From assembly GCF_000185905.1 (NCBI RefSeq), contig NC_014923.1, positions 3,867,501-3,931,500 on the forward strand: a stretch of 64,000 bases of DNA, given 5' to 3'. A model generated the notes under the pieces. It had not been told where the DNA came from, made no database searches, and saw only the letters and a list, made by a program, of their open reading frames with translations. Below, one piece after another: positions 41,333 through 49,604 of this stretch; the first letter of the stretch is position 1; each line of letters begins with the position of its first letter. Source of the stretch: Mesorhizobium ciceri biovar biserrulae WSM1271 (lineage in GTDB: Bacteria; Pseudomonadota; Alphaproteobacteria; Rhizobiales; Rhizobiaceae). The translations under genes and the position numbers were made by a program.

Positions 41333-41743
41333 ATGCAAGCTTCAGGCGCAATCTCAAGACACCATGCTGGCCAGTTGGCCATAGAACCGTTTGCGGGCAC
41401 GGTGACGGTACGATTTTCCGACGCCATAGTCGCTGCCACGGAACGGGCGAAAGTGCTTCAGGAAGAAGGACATGAGCCCGTGTTCTATATTCCTTTCGAA
41501 GACATCTATTTTGACCTTTTCGAAAAAACGAACACCACCAGCCGCTCCCCTTTGAAAGGTACCGCGAGCTACTGGCGCGTCCATGCCGTGGGCAGCTCGG
41601 CTGACGATTTCATGTGGGCATACGAGACGCCTGAAACCGCGGCGCGGGCCATTGCACGTCATGGTGCATTCGATCCGGAAAAGGCGCGCATCGATGTCGA
41701 GCCCGCGGAGGACAGAAGGCATACGCCCCACGTCACGGAGTAG
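41333..41743 (+). CDS. DUF427 family protein
   Basis: A 136-residue protein with IEPFAGTVTVRFSDAIVAATERAKVLQEEGHEPVFYIPFEDIYFDLFEKTNTTSRSPLKGTASYW, matching the DUF427 pattern (V-x-V-x2-G, VLQE, P-x-YYIP-x2-D, T-x-CP-KG-x-A-x-YW); the Cys is Ser here. AGGGAG lies eight bases before the ATG at 41333, preferred over 41276. Function unknown. Confidence 0.8.
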   Translation: MQASGAISRHHAGQLAIEPFAGTVTVRFSDAIVAATERAKVLQEEGHEPVFYIPFEDIYFDLFEKTNTTSRSPLKGTASYWRVHAVGSSADDFMWAYETPETAARAIARHGAFDPEKARIDVEPAEDRRHTPHVTE

Positions 41744-41786
41744 ATTGCCCGTTCTCACCGGCGCGAGCTGAAATTCAAGGCTGGTG

Positions 41787-42206
41787 CTAACCGCGTGGAA
41801 ACTCTTCATCAAGGATGCGTAGTGCCTCCTCGTATCTGACGGTTGATGCCCCGGCCTGTCGTGCCTGCCAGATATTGTCCGCCAGATCCGCGCGCTTCAC
41901 CGGCAGCGCCAATGGATTCGATGCCGCTCGTCGCACGAACGCGAAGTAATCCTCGCCGTCCCTGCGCGACATGGCGTCGACGGCCGACGCGATCGTCGGG
42001 CCAAAACCGGCCTCTTCCAATCTGGTCCGGTCCCAGCCTTCGCCCTTTTCCAGGACGTCATGGAGATAGGCGACGACCTTCTGATCCTTGGTTTCGACCG
42101 CGTCAACGACACGGCGACAGTGCTCGATATAAGGTCGCCCGGTCTTGTCGCGCTGTGCCGCGTGGACCTCTTCGGCAATCTTGGCCGCCCGGTAAAACAT
42201 GCTCAT
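41787..42206 (-). CDS. HD-domain protein, RelA/SpoT hydrolase-like
   Basis: A 139-residue single-domain HD protein. It shows HAAQRDKTGRPYIEHCRRV, VAYLHDVLEKG with the HD pair, and KRADLADNIW near the end. These match the (p)ppGpp-hydrolase domain of SpoT and small alarmone hydrolases (Mesh1-like), with the ED motif less clear. It may degrade (p)ppGpp or another nucleotide. It follows the GFA gene by 24 bases in the same direction and would be driven by the strict box at 42704-42728. ATGs at 42206 and 42200 are both possible starts. Confidence 0.8.
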   Translation of the reverse strand: MSMFYRAAKIAEEVHAAQRDKTGRPYIEHCRRVVDAVETKDQKVVAYLHDVLEKGEGWDRTRLEEAGFGPTIASAVDAMSRRDGEDYFAFVRRAASNPLALPVKRADLADNIWQARQAGASTVRYEEALRILDEEFPRG

Positions 42207-42230
42207 CAGGCTTCCCCTTCAGGCATGGTT

Positions 42231-42626
42231 TCACCATCGCTCCTCGGTGTCGTGGTGCGGCAGGTCCATTCCGCAGCAAACCCAGCCAAGTCGCTGCCTC
42301 GATCCATAATTGTAGCGCGGCTCCAGGCGAGCCGGATCGTCGAACGTTCCGACATGAAGCGCGATCTCTCCCGGCGATGCGTCATAGGCGAGGCTGAGCG
42401 GCGATCCGCAGGCGGAGCAGAACCCCCTGCAGGCAATCGGCGAAGACCTGCGATAGGTCGGCGTCGCATCGGTCCAGGTCACGCTTTGGGAAGGTACCCA
42501 GGCCAGAACCGCGAACGCACTGCCGGTCGCTCGCCGGCACATATCACAATGGCAGTAATGCACTCTCGGTTCGCTTCCAGCGCGGAAGCGGATCGTGCCG
42601 CAGAGACATCCTCCGCTCAGTTCCAT
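42231..42626 (-). CDS. GFA family protein (copy 2)
   Basis: A 131-residue GFA-fold zinc protein: GGCLCGTIRF, HYCHCDMCRRATGSAF and FCSACGSPLSL give the complete Cys set, unlike the first GFA gene at 30140. In Paracoccus the prototype Gfa speeds formaldehyde-glutathione adduct formation, although this role has been questioned. The ATG at 42626 begins the conserved MELSGGCLCG. It heads a two-gene unit with the HD protein. A strict GGAAC-N16-CGTT box lies 78 bases upstream. Confidence 0.88.
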   Translation of the reverse strand: MELSGGCLCGTIRFRAGSEPRVHYCHCDMCRRATGSAFAVLAWVPSQSVTWTDATPTYRRSSPIACRGFCSACGSPLSLAYDASPGEIALHVGTFDDPARLEPRYNYGSRQRLGWVCCGMDLPHHDTEERW

Positions 42627-42703
42627 TTTGGCGCCCCGGTTGACTTGCGGCTCCAACGCCTCTCGCGCGGTCTCATGCGAGCACCTCCATTCATCACAGC
42701 GAA

Positions 42704-42728
42704 AACGCCGGTCATTTGCGTCGGTTCC
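42704..42728 (-). promoter_or_regulatory. EcfG-type promoter box (CGTT), divergent pair member
   Basis: Minus strand GGAAC (42728-42724), 16 bases, CGTT (42707-42704), exact consensus, directed at the GFA-HD unit. Confidence 0.75.
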
Positions 42729-42742
42729 TGTTGGCTATCTCA

Positions 42743-42767
42743 GGAACCAGTGCTTGCGCGCGGCGTT
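42743..42767 (+). promoter_or_regulatory. EcfG-type promoter box (CGTT), divergent pair member
   Basis: GGAAC (42743-42747), 16 bases, CGTT (42764-42767), exact consensus, 60 bases before the ATG at 42827. The two opposed boxes are only 14 bases apart. Confidence 0.75.
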
Positions 42768-42826
42768 GCGTGTCTTTGCTGGCAAGTGAGGAGTCAGGGA
42801 ATGCTTGGCCGGTCGGAGACGCACTG

Positions 42827-43435
42827 ATGTCGATGCCGGGGCTGGCATACGGTCCCCTGGGCGATCGATGCATGCATGTCTGCGTGGACATGCAGCGGCT
42901 GTTTGCCGAGCCGTCTCAATGGGCAACACCCTGGATCACCCGGGTTCTCCCGCAGATCGAGACGCTGGTCGAAAGACGCGCGCCGCAGACGGTCTTTACA
43001 CGCTTCCTGCCAGCCAAGAAGCCGGGGCAGGGCGTCGGCACCTGGAAGCGCTATTATGAGCGCTGGGCTTCACAGACGATCGAGACGATCGGGCCTGAAA
43101 TGACCGAGCTGTTGCCGTCTTTAGCCGGCTACTGCCCGCCAGCGGCGATCATCGACAAGCACATCTACTCGCCCTGGTTCGAAGGGCGCCTCAGAGCCTT
43201 CCTGGTGGAGCGCGGCATCGATACGCTCGTCATCACCGGTGGCGAAACGGATGTTTGCGTTCTGGCCACGGTGCTCGGAGCCATCGATTTCGGCTATCGC
43301 GTGGTTCTCGTCACGGACGCGCTATGCAGTTCTTCCGATGCAACCCACGACGCACTGCTGACCGTTTACCACCAACGTTTCGCGCAGCAGGTCGAGACGG
43401 TTGAGATGGAAACGGTTCTCTCGAACTGGACTTGA
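42827..43435 (+). CDS. Cysteine hydrolase of the isochorismatase family
   Basis: A 202-residue enzyme with the Asp-Lys-Cys triad of the family: VDMQRLF (Asp21), IDKHIYSPW (Lys), and TDVCVLATVLGAIDFGYRVVL (Cys). The GGE-TDVCV cis-peptide region is normal. Family members hydrolyse isochorismate, nicotinamide or N-carbamoyl compounds. The GGAG upstream gives ATG 42827. The stress-type box is in place, and the divergent GFA-HD unit shares the region. Confidence 0.88.
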   Translation: MSMPGLAYGPLGDRCMHVCVDMQRLFAEPSQWATPWITRVLPQIETLVERRAPQTVFTRFLPAKKPGQGVGTWKRYYERWASQTIETIGPEMTELLPSLAGYCPPAAIIDKHIYSPWFEGRLRAFLVERGIDTLVITGGETDVCVLATVLGAIDFGYRVVLVTDALCSSSDATHDALLTVYHQRFAQQVETVEMETVLSNWT

Positions 43436-43535
43436 CGTTCGCTAACTCGGCTCGGCGGAAAGTGTCCATGCTTCCTTGCGCGGTTTGGCTGCCTATCTGT
43501 TAAGAGAATAACGGACACCAGAACGGGTAGCAGAC

Positions 43536-44810
43536 GTGACGCAACGATCGGGAAGTGCTGATCTTCCACTCCATGGCGGGCGCGTGCCAAAATGGCTCGG
43601 CGACCGCATGACGCGTCTTGGCGCCGTGATGTGCGAAGCGATCATTCATCACTATGGTCGAGACGAACTGCTGCGGCGGCTGGCACATCCGTTCTGGTTT
43701 CAGTCCTTTGGTGCTGTCATGGGCATGGATTGGCACTCGTCGGGGATCACGACCAGCGTCGTGGGCGCTTTGAAGCGTGGCCTCACGCCGCTTTCCGGCG
43801 AGCTCGGCATTCATGTCTGCGGTGGTCGCGGCGCGCATTCGCGAAAAACCCCGCATGAACTCGAAGCCATCGGCCAACGCGTCGGCTTTGACGGAGCGGG
43901 CCTGGCCACCGTCAGCCGTCTTGTCGCCAAGGTCGACAGCGCCGCAGTCCAGGACGGTTTCGATCTTTACCTGCATGGTTTCATCGTCACCGATGACGGT
44001 CGCTGGGTCGTGGTGCAGCAAGGCATGAACGGTGACAGCAAGGTGGCGCGCCGCTACCATTGGCTCTCCGAGGGGCTCAAGAGTTTTGTCGACCAGCCGC
44101 ATGCCGCCATCGAGGGCATCAATCAAGGCGAGATCGTCAACCTGACCGACAGGCGCGCCGACGCGTCGCGCCAAGGGCAACTGAACCTTTTGCAGGAGCT
44201 CGGACCCGATCGCATCCTGGGCGAGCTTGCGGCATTGGAGCGTTGCGCGGAGCCGAGGCGCCGGCAGGAACCGGAGCAGCCGCTGCTGCCGCATTTGGTC
44301 ATGCCGGCCCATCATGACGTTCGCGAAAGCGATGTCGTCATGCATCGTCTTCACGGCAATATCGCCGCCGCCGCGGACCGCGGTCCCACCGATTTCGCCG
44401 AGCTCCTTCTGGTCCCCGGCGTCGGCGCGCGCACGGTGCGCGCGCTGGCCCTCGTTGCCGAGGTGGTGCATGGCGCGCCTTGCCGCTTTTCCGATCCCGG
44501 CCGCTTCTCGCTGGCGCATGGCGGCAAGGACAGGCATCCATTTCCAGTGCCGCTGAAGGTCTATGATGAGACGATCGGGGTTCTGAAGTCGGCCGTGCAA
44601 AAGGCAAAGCTCGGTCGCGATGAGGAAATCGGTGCCTTGAGGCGGCTCGACGATCAGTCGCGGCAAGTCGAACGATACGCAACCGGCCCCAGCCTGAAGG
44701 AAATTGTCGCGGGAGAATTCGACCAGTCGCATCTGCTTGGCGGGCGCAGCGTGTTCGGGTGGGAAGCGGCCCCGGACACAGCACCTGCTGAGCGGAGCAA
44801 GAAGGCCTGA
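43536..44810 (+). CDS. DUF763 family protein
   Basis: A 424-residue protein of the DUF763 family, found mainly in archaea and some bacteria. It opens RSGSADLPLHGGRVPKWLGDRM, continues with HHYGRDELLRRLAHPFWFQSFGAVMGMDWHSSGITTSV and GFDLYLHGFIVTDDGRWVVVQQGMN, and carries a helix-hairpin-helix-like LLVPGVGARTVRALALVAEVV. HhH and basic regions suggest DNA contact, maybe in repair, but the function is unknown. GTG at 43536 is the start. No box is visible. Confidence 0.88.
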   Translation: MTQRSGSADLPLHGGRVPKWLGDRMTRLGAVMCEAIIHHYGRDELLRRLAHPFWFQSFGAVMGMDWHSSGITTSVVGALKRGLTPLSGELGIHVCGGRGAHSRKTPHELEAIGQRVGFDGAGLATVSRLVAKVDSAAVQDGFDLYLHGFIVTDDGRWVVVQQGMNGDSKVARRYHWLSEGLKSFVDQPHAAIEGINQGEIVNLTDRRADASRQGQLNLLQELGPDRILGELAALERCAEPRRRQEPEQPLLPHLVMPAHHDVRESDVVMHRLHGNIAAAADRGPTDFAELLLVPGVGARTVRALALVAEVVHGAPCRFSDPGRFSLAHGGKDRHPFPVPLKVYDETIGVLKSAVQKAKLGRDEEIGALRRLDDQSRQVERYATGPSLKEIVAGEFDQSHLLGGRSVFGWEAAPDTAPAERSKKA

Positions 44811-44833
44811 GAACGAGCTAGAGCGGCTGTAGA

Positions 44834-45277
44834 TCAATCGTCCAGATCGATGAGCGCGACACCGAGATCCGGGCGCTTGCTGCGGCGCAGATGGCCGGGC
44901 GCTTCCACCAGGGTGATTTCGAGCGTTGGCCGAACGATGCCTTCAAGCAGATGTCCACCCCGGGTGGTGCCATCGCTCAATCCCAGCACCGCATGGACGT
45001 GCAGGCTGGGCTTATCGTCATCACCCAGTGCGACATCGCCGATCGCGCTCAGAACCTCGCACTGTTCGTCGATAGGGATTTTGCGGTAGGTCTTCGCGTC
45101 CGGATCAAACCAGCCCACGGTGGCTTTTTCGAAAGCCCCTATGGCGGTCAGGGACGCGCTGCCGATCTTCTGGTCGACCGCGAAGGCGGTCAGTGCCGCG
45201 AACGCTTCTTCGCCTGGGTCGAGCACCAGGACAAACGTCCTTTGTCCGCCGATCTCATTGACGAGCTGCGATTTCAT
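44834..45277 (-). CDS. PPC/DUF296 domain protein
   Basis: A 147-residue PCC/PPC-fold protein: RTFVLVLDPGEEAFAALTAFAVDQKIGSASLTAIGAFEKATVGWFD and HVHAVLGLSDGTTRGGHLLEGIVRPTLEITLVE. HVHAVLG...GGHL is the conserved trimer core. In plants the same domain occurs in AT-hook DNA-binding proteins; in bacteria it stands alone and its role is unknown. ATG 45277 gives the family N-terminus. It is convergent with DUF763. Confidence 0.88.
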   Translation of the reverse strand: MKSQLVNEIGGQRTFVLVLDPGEEAFAALTAFAVDQKIGSASLTAIGAFEKATVGWFDPDAKTYRKIPIDEQCEVLSAIGDVALGDDDKPSLHVHAVLGLSDGTTRGGHLLEGIVRPTLEITLVEAPGHLRRSKRPDLGVALIDLDD

Positions 45278-45321
45278 CCCTGTGCTTCCATCGTTCGGCC
45301 CCATTGAGCGCCGCCGTCAGA

Positions 45322-45639
45322 TCAATGGGCGCGGTGTTCCGCATTGCGCTTGCGAGTCGCTGCAGCTTTCTTTGCCGATTCCGATCGGCTTGCGGCAGAC
45401 CGTGATGCCGATGCCTTGCCGCCGCTTTTGCCGCCTTTGTGCGCCGCCGGATGGCCCGTGTGTTTGCCGCGGCCGGAACCGCCTTCCTTCTTGCCACCGC
45501 CATCGTCCTTGTTGACGGTTGCCCATGCGCGCCGCTCTGCCTCCTTGTCGGAAACCCCGCGCTTCTCATAACCTTCGGCAATGTGGTCGGCTTTACGCTC
45601 CTGCTTGTCAGTGTACTTCGATTTGTCGCCTCGTGGCAT
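45322..45639 (-). CDS. Small basic protein (often annotated plasmid stabilization protein)
   Basis: A 105-residue protein: MPRGDKSKYTDKQERKADHIAEGYEKRGVSDKEAERRAWATVNKDDGGGKK, then a Gly/Lys/Ser/Ala-rich basic tail. The conserved N-terminal half occurs in many proteobacteria under the label plasmid stabilization protein, with no proof of that role. The tail resembles histone H1-like DNA-binding tails. AGGAGGAGC precedes the ATG and a strict GGAAC-N16-CGTT box lies 29 bases upstream, so stress induction is likely. Confidence 0.8.
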   Translation of the reverse strand: MPRGDKSKYTDKQERKADHIAEGYEKRGVSDKEAERRAWATVNKDDGGGKKEGGSGRGKHTGHPAAHKGGKSGGKASASRSAASRSESAKKAAATRKRNAEHRAH

Positions 45640-45668
45640 GGCCAGCTCCTCCTGTTGAACAAGGGCTG

Positions 45669-45693
45669 AACGTCGACTCGACGCGCTGGTTCC
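45669..45693 (-). promoter_or_regulatory. EcfG-type promoter box (CGTT)
   Basis: Minus strand GGAAC (45693-45689), 16 bases, CGTT (45672-45669), exact consensus, 29 bases before the ATG at 45639. Confidence 0.75.
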
Positions 45694-45756
45694 AACGGAA
45701 GTTCGCGAAGCCGAGGCCGCATGGCGGGGCAGCGCCATACACCGCCGCGGCGCGAG

Positions 45757-47352
45757 CTAACGCTTTTCGGGCCGGGGAGAGCGCAGCAGCAAGGCGAGGG
45801 GAACGAGCAGTGCGGTCGCTACCGCGCAATACCGAAAGACATCGATATAGGCGAGCAATGAGGCCTGCCGCGCTATCAACTGTCCTATCCAGCCGACCGC
45901 CTGCTGTTTTGCGTCGATCATCGGCGAGCCTTGAGCCACGAAGTGCTCGGTCGCCTGACGCAGAACCTGCTGGTAGGCCGGTGACGACTGTGCCGTGTGG
46001 CCGACGAGGTTTGCCTGATGGATTTGCGCGTTCTGGGCTATCACTGTGTTGGACAGCGACACGCCGATGCTTCCGCCGATGTTGCGGGCAACGTTGATGA
46101 GTGCCGACGCCTGGTTCGTCTGCTGCGGAGCAAGACCGACGTAAGCCGCCGTCGAGATGGGGATGAACAGGAACGGCAGACCGATCATCAGGAAGATGCG
46201 CGCGAAGGCAAAGAAGCCGAAACTGACGTCCGGGGTGAGCGATGTCATATGCCAGAGCGCGACAGCGACGACGGACATGCCTGCCATGATCAGGTATTTG
46301 GGCTGGACGATGGCGCCGGCAAATCCGGAAACCGGCATAAGCATCAACATTGCGATGCCACCCGGCATCATCGACAGGCCCGACAGGGTCGCCGTATAGT
46401 TGAAGGCGGTCTGCTGCAGTTGCGGCATCAACTGGGTGGTGCTGAACAGCACGGCGCCCACCGCCATCATCACCAGGAACGATGTGCCGAACTGGCGGCT
46501 GAACAGCAGGCGGACGTCGACGATCGGATCGCGGTGACTGAATTCCCACGGGATCAGCAGCAGGAATGAGACCGCCGAAATCGCCGCGAAGGTCACGATG
46601 AAACCTGATGCGAACCAGTCGTTGCGCTGGCCCTCATCGAGAAAGATCTCCAGGCAGCCAAGTGCCGTGGCGACCAGGATGAAACCGACCCAGTCTATTC
46701 TGAGGCCGCCCTTCAACCGTTCCTGCCGTTCGCGCTCGAGCACGTCAGGCTCGACCACCAGCCACTGCACCAAGGCAAGCGACATGATGCCGAACGGGAC
46801 ATTGATGAAGAATATCCAGTGCCAGGAGAAATGGTCGGTCAGCCAACCGCCGATGGTCGGCCCGACTGTCGGTGCGACGATGACGGCAATGCCGTAAAGA
46901 GCAAATGCCTGGGAGCGTTTTTCGGGTGGAAAGGTGTCGGCGAGAATGGATTGTTCGCTGGGTGCCATGCCGCCGCCGCCGAGGCCTTGCAGGATCCTGA
47001 AGACGATGAGCATTTCCAGATTGGGCGCCAGGCCGCACAGCAGCGACGCTATGGTGAAGATCGCCACGCAAAGCATGTAGTAACGCTTGCGGCCGATGAC
47101 GCTGGCCAACCAGCCGCTAACTGGGATGATCACGGAATTCGCGACCAGATAGGTGGTGATCACCCAGGTGCTTTCGTCCATCCCGGCCGCGAGGCTGCCG
47201 GCGATGTTGCGCAGCGCCACGTTGGCGATCGAGGTGTCGAGCACCAGCATGAAGGTGGCGATCGAGACGACGACTGCGATCAGCCACGGATTGCGCCCGC
47301 CGGCGGCGGACCGGCTTTCGCTCCGTTCACCAGCCATTTCGACGGCGCTCAT
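45757..47352 (-). CDS. DHA2-family MFS drug exporter (EmrB-like)
   Basis: A 531-residue, 14-helix exporter. It contains VLDTSIANVALRNIAGSL in helix 1, ISGWLASVIGRKRYYM, RILQGLGGGGMAPSEQSILADTFPPEKRSQAFALYG and GPTIGGWLTDHFSWHWIFFINVPFG (motif C of antiporters). It overlaps the HlyD-family gene by four bases (ATGA), a standard EmrAB-type tripartite arrangement. Substrates are usually hydrophobic drugs or acids. The operon's box at 48570-48595 suggests stress induction, and the HlyD partner seems frameshifted. Confidence 0.92.
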   Translation of the reverse strand: MSAVEMAGERSESRSAAGGRNPWLIAVVVSIATFMLVLDTSIANVALRNIAGSLAAGMDESTWVITTYLVANSVIIPVSGWLASVIGRKRYYMLCVAIFTIASLLCGLAPNLEMLIVFRILQGLGGGGMAPSEQSILADTFPPEKRSQAFALYGIAVIVAPTVGPTIGGWLTDHFSWHWIFFINVPFGIMSLALVQWLVVEPDVLERERQERLKGGLRIDWVGFILVATALGCLEIFLDEGQRNDWFASGFIVTFAAISAVSFLLLIPWEFSHRDPIVDVRLLFSRQFGTSFLVMMAVGAVLFSTTQLMPQLQQTAFNYTATLSGLSMMPGGIAMLMLMPVSGFAGAIVQPKYLIMAGMSVVAVALWHMTSLTPDVSFGFFAFARIFLMIGLPFLFIPISTAAYVGLAPQQTNQASALINVARNIGGSIGVSLSNTVIAQNAQIHQANLVGHTAQSSPAYQQVLRQATEHFVAQGSPMIDAKQQAVGWIGQLIARQASLLAYIDVFRYCAVATALLVPLALLLRSPRPEKR

Positions 47353-48535
47353 CTCACCTTGACTGTCGGCACCACCGACAGGCCTGGACCCAGCAGCACG
47401 CCCGGCGGTCGGTCGAAGACGATCTTCACGGGCACGCGCTGCACCACCTTGACGAAGTTGCCGGTGGCATTCTCGGCCGGCAGCAGGCTGAAGGCGGTGC
47501 CACTGCCCGCCTGGATGCTGTCGACGCGGCCGTGGAAGTTCTTTTCGGGATAGGCGTCGATATCGATGTCGACGGGCTGTCCCGGCCGCATCAGATCAAG
47601 CTGGGTCTCCTTGAAATTAGCCTTCACCCAGACCTCGTCGGGAACGAACATCATCAGCACCTGACCAGGCTGGGCGTAGGTGCCCTTGGCGGCCGTGATA
47701 CTGGTGGCGCGACCGGTGACAGGCGCGGTTATGATGGTGCGCGACAGCATGGTGCGGGCCTGCTCCTGGCTGGCCTTGGCTTGATTGAGCTTTGCTTCCG
47801 CGCTCTTGGTCTGTGCCTGCAGAACAGTGACCTGGCTTTTCGCGGCAGCGACGTTTGCTCCGGCGCTGTCGAGGGCGGCCTGGTCCTGGCGCAGGGTAGA
47901 AGCGGCCTGTTCCGCCTGCTGTTGGGTGGAGGTTCCCTTGGCCAGCAGCTCACGGTTGCGCTTGTCCTCCGCTTTGGCAAACTCGAGCGCGGCCTGGGCC
48001 TGCGCCACCTGCTTCTGTGCCGCATCGATCTTGGCGTTTTGTGCTTCGATCTGTGCGCCGACATCGACGATCTCGGCCTGCGCCGAGGCCACACCGGCGT
48101 CGGCTTCCGCCAGGCTTGCCTGATAGTCGCTGTCGTCGATGCGCAAGAGCACGTCGCCGGCTTTCACAGACTGGTTGTCGGTGACCGCGACATCGGTGAT
48201 ACGACCCGATATCTCGGCACCGATCGTCACCGTGCGGGCGTCGATGAAAGCATCGTCGGTCGATTCATACTGACGCGCGTCCAGCCACCACAAGACCAGC
48301 CCTACGGCAATCAGCAGCACTGCGAGCAGGATGGCGATGGATATGTAAGGGTGCCGCCGAGGGAAGCTCAGCAGGCTGGGCTTTGGTTCTCCGGCCTGCT
48401 TGTCCTGCTTGTGCTCCTGACCGTCGGCCTGACCGGCGTCTTTCCGGTGTTTTGGCGACGCCTCTGAGGTGGCCCTGCGTGGCGCGGCGTGCGTGTCGCC
48501 GGTTCAGGTTCTTCGGTTTGGGTTTTCGCGTCCAC
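47349..48535 (-). pseudogene. HlyD/EmrA-type membrane fusion protein with apparent N-terminal frameshift
   Basis: From 48320 down to 47349 the frame encodes a full HlyD-type core: membrane helix LLIAVGLVLWW, YESTDDAFIDARTVTIGAEISGRITDV, a long coiled-coil and the lipoyl/beta-barrel end. In that frame no ATG, GTG or TTG exists between the upstream stop (48504-48506) and the GTG at 48320, which lies inside the helix. A well placed GTG at 48535 with GGGAG upstream starts MDAKTQTEEPEPATRTPRH in another frame, and the Ser/Lys-rich cytoplasmic stretch continues in the core frame. One frame change near 48470-48500 is needed. It is either a true lesion or a sequencing error. Confidence 0.75.
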
Positions 48536-48569
48536 GGGAGAACTCCCAGGAGTTTTGACGTGGCCAGTC

Positions 48570-48595
48570 AACGACAACTGGTCGTAAAAGGTTCC
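48570..48595 (-). promoter_or_regulatory. EcfG-type promoter box, N17 spacing (CGTT)
   Basis: Minus strand GGAAC (48595-48591), 17 bases, CGTT (48573-48570). It lies 35 bases upstream of the GTG at 48535 and overlaps any start further upstream, so it supports that GTG as the true start of the exporter operon. Confidence 0.7.
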
Positions 48596-48633
48596 TGGCG
48601 ACCGGGCACGGTTTCGCGCCTGGCGGAATTGGT

Positions 48634-48804
48634 TCAGCCGATTGCCAATCTGACCGCGATGGCCAGGATCACAATACCGACCAAGCCGGCTATGAAGATA
48701 ACCCGACGCGTGCGCGTTCGCAGGATGATCTCGCCCTGTCTCGCCTGCTCCGCAGAGAACACAGGTCCATTGTCACCGTCCTTGTCATGCCGACCATCGC
48801 TCAT
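48634..48804 (-). CDS. Small single-pass membrane protein
   Basis: A 56-residue protein, MSDGRHDKDGDNGPVFSAEQARQGEIILRTRTRRVIFIAGLVGIVILAIAVRLAIG. The FSAEQARQGEIILRTRTRRVIF segment is conserved in small rhizobial proteins that are often mislabelled peptide ABC transporter permease. One C-terminal helix anchors it in the membrane. AAGGAGG precedes the ATG at 48804. A box lies 46 bases upstream. Function unknown. Confidence 0.75.
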   Translation of the reverse strand: MSDGRHDKDGDNGPVFSAEQARQGEIILRTRTRRVIFIAGLVGIVILAIAVRLAIG

Positions 48805-48849
48805 GATCGCCTCCTTCCGGCCCTTGGCACACACCGGCTCTTGGCACAC

Positions 48850-48875
48850 AACCATCGCTCGACAGGCGAGGTTCC
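48850..48875 (-). promoter_or_regulatory. EcfG-type promoter box, N17 spacing (GGTT)
   Basis: Minus strand GGAAC (48875-48871), 17 bases, GGTT (48853-48850), 46 bases before the ATG at 48804. Confidence 0.6.
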
Positions 48876-48924
48876 GGTTATATCGATCCCGCCAGCAGAA
48901 AAAGGATCACAGGCTCGTGAGGAG

Positions 48925-48949
48925 GGAACTTTGTCCTCCGCGACTGGTT
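48925..48949 (+). promoter_or_regulatory. EcfG-type promoter box (GGTT) of paoABC
   Basis: GGAAC (48925-48929), 16 bases, GGTT (48946-48949), 36 bases before the paoA start. With the 48850-48875 box it forms a divergent pair. Confidence 0.7.
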
Positions 48950-48985
48950 TGGGCCGCTTGAGACCCAGCCAGCCCGGAGCCAGCC

Positions 48986-49603
48986 ATGCCCGATGCCAAG
49001 ATGTCCAGTGGCCTGAGCAGACGCATGTTCATGACGGCCTCTGTTTCGGCGGCGGCGGCGATGCCGCTTGTGAATTCCCCGACGAGAGCTGCCCAGCCAG
49101 CGTCCGCAAAGCCAGCCGAACCGCGCGACTTGTCGGCGGTTTCAATGCGTATCAATAAACAGACCTACAATCTCGCGCTCGACAATCGAACCAGCCTGCT
49201 TGACGCTCTGCGCGACCACGTCGGCCTGACCGGCACCAAGAAAGGTTGCGATCACGGTCAGTGCGGCGCCTGCACGGTTCTGATCGATGGAAAGCGGGTA
49301 CTGTCCTGCTTGAGCTTTGCCGTCATGAACCAGGGGCGGGAGATCACAACGGTGGAAGGCCTGGCCTCGACGGACGGGGAACTGCATCCGGTCCAGCAGG
49401 CCTTCGTCGACCACGATGCCTTTCAATGCGGCTATTGCACACCGGGTCAGATCATGTCCGCCATCGGTTGCATCAACGAAGGCCATGCGGGGTCGGAAGA
49501 TGACATTCGCGAATATATGAGCGGCAATCTGTGTCGCTGTGCGGCCTATCCCAACATCGTTGCGGCGATCGTCCAGGCGCGCGACGAGATCAGGAGGGCC
49601 TAG
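48986..49603 (+). CDS. paoA: Aldehyde oxidoreductase, [2Fe-2S] subunit with Tat signal
   Basis: Electron-transfer subunit of the periplasmic PaoABC molybdenum enzyme. The 205-residue product has a twin-Arg signal (SRRMFM, residues 11-16, then an Ala-rich core). The ferredoxin-type cluster is KKGCDHGQCGACTVLIDG with a later Cys in VLSCLSF. The second cluster uses FQCGYCTPGQI and GNLCRCAAYP. Both [2Fe-2S] centres are thus intact. The Tat signal on this subunit carries the folded complex to the periplasm. It starts an operon with paoB (one-base gap) and paoC. Confidence 0.95.
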   Translation: MPDAKMSSGLSRRMFMTASVSAAAAMPLVNSPTRAAQPASAKPAEPRDLSAVSMRINKQTYNLALDNRTSLLDALRDHVGLTGTKKGCDHGQCGACTVLIDGKRVLSCLSFAVMNQGREITTVEGLASTDGELHPVQQAFVDHDAFQCGYCTPGQIMSAIGCINEGHAGSEDDIREYMSGNLCRCAAYPNIVAAIVQARDEIRRA

Positions 49604-49604
49604 G

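Noticed and set aside
43500..44837. A 445-codon minus-strand frame opposite the DUF763 gene.
   Set aside because: The plus-strand frame matches a known family over its whole length; the opposite frame has no motif.
48318..48577. Programmed frameshifting in the HlyD-type gene.
   Set aside because: I saw no slippery heptamer with a following structure at the required place; a lesion or sequence error is simpler.
48575..48577. TTG at 48577 as the start of the HlyD-type gene.
   Set aside because: It lies within or upstream of the -10 element of the strict promoter box, whereas GTG 48535 has a good ribosome-binding site.
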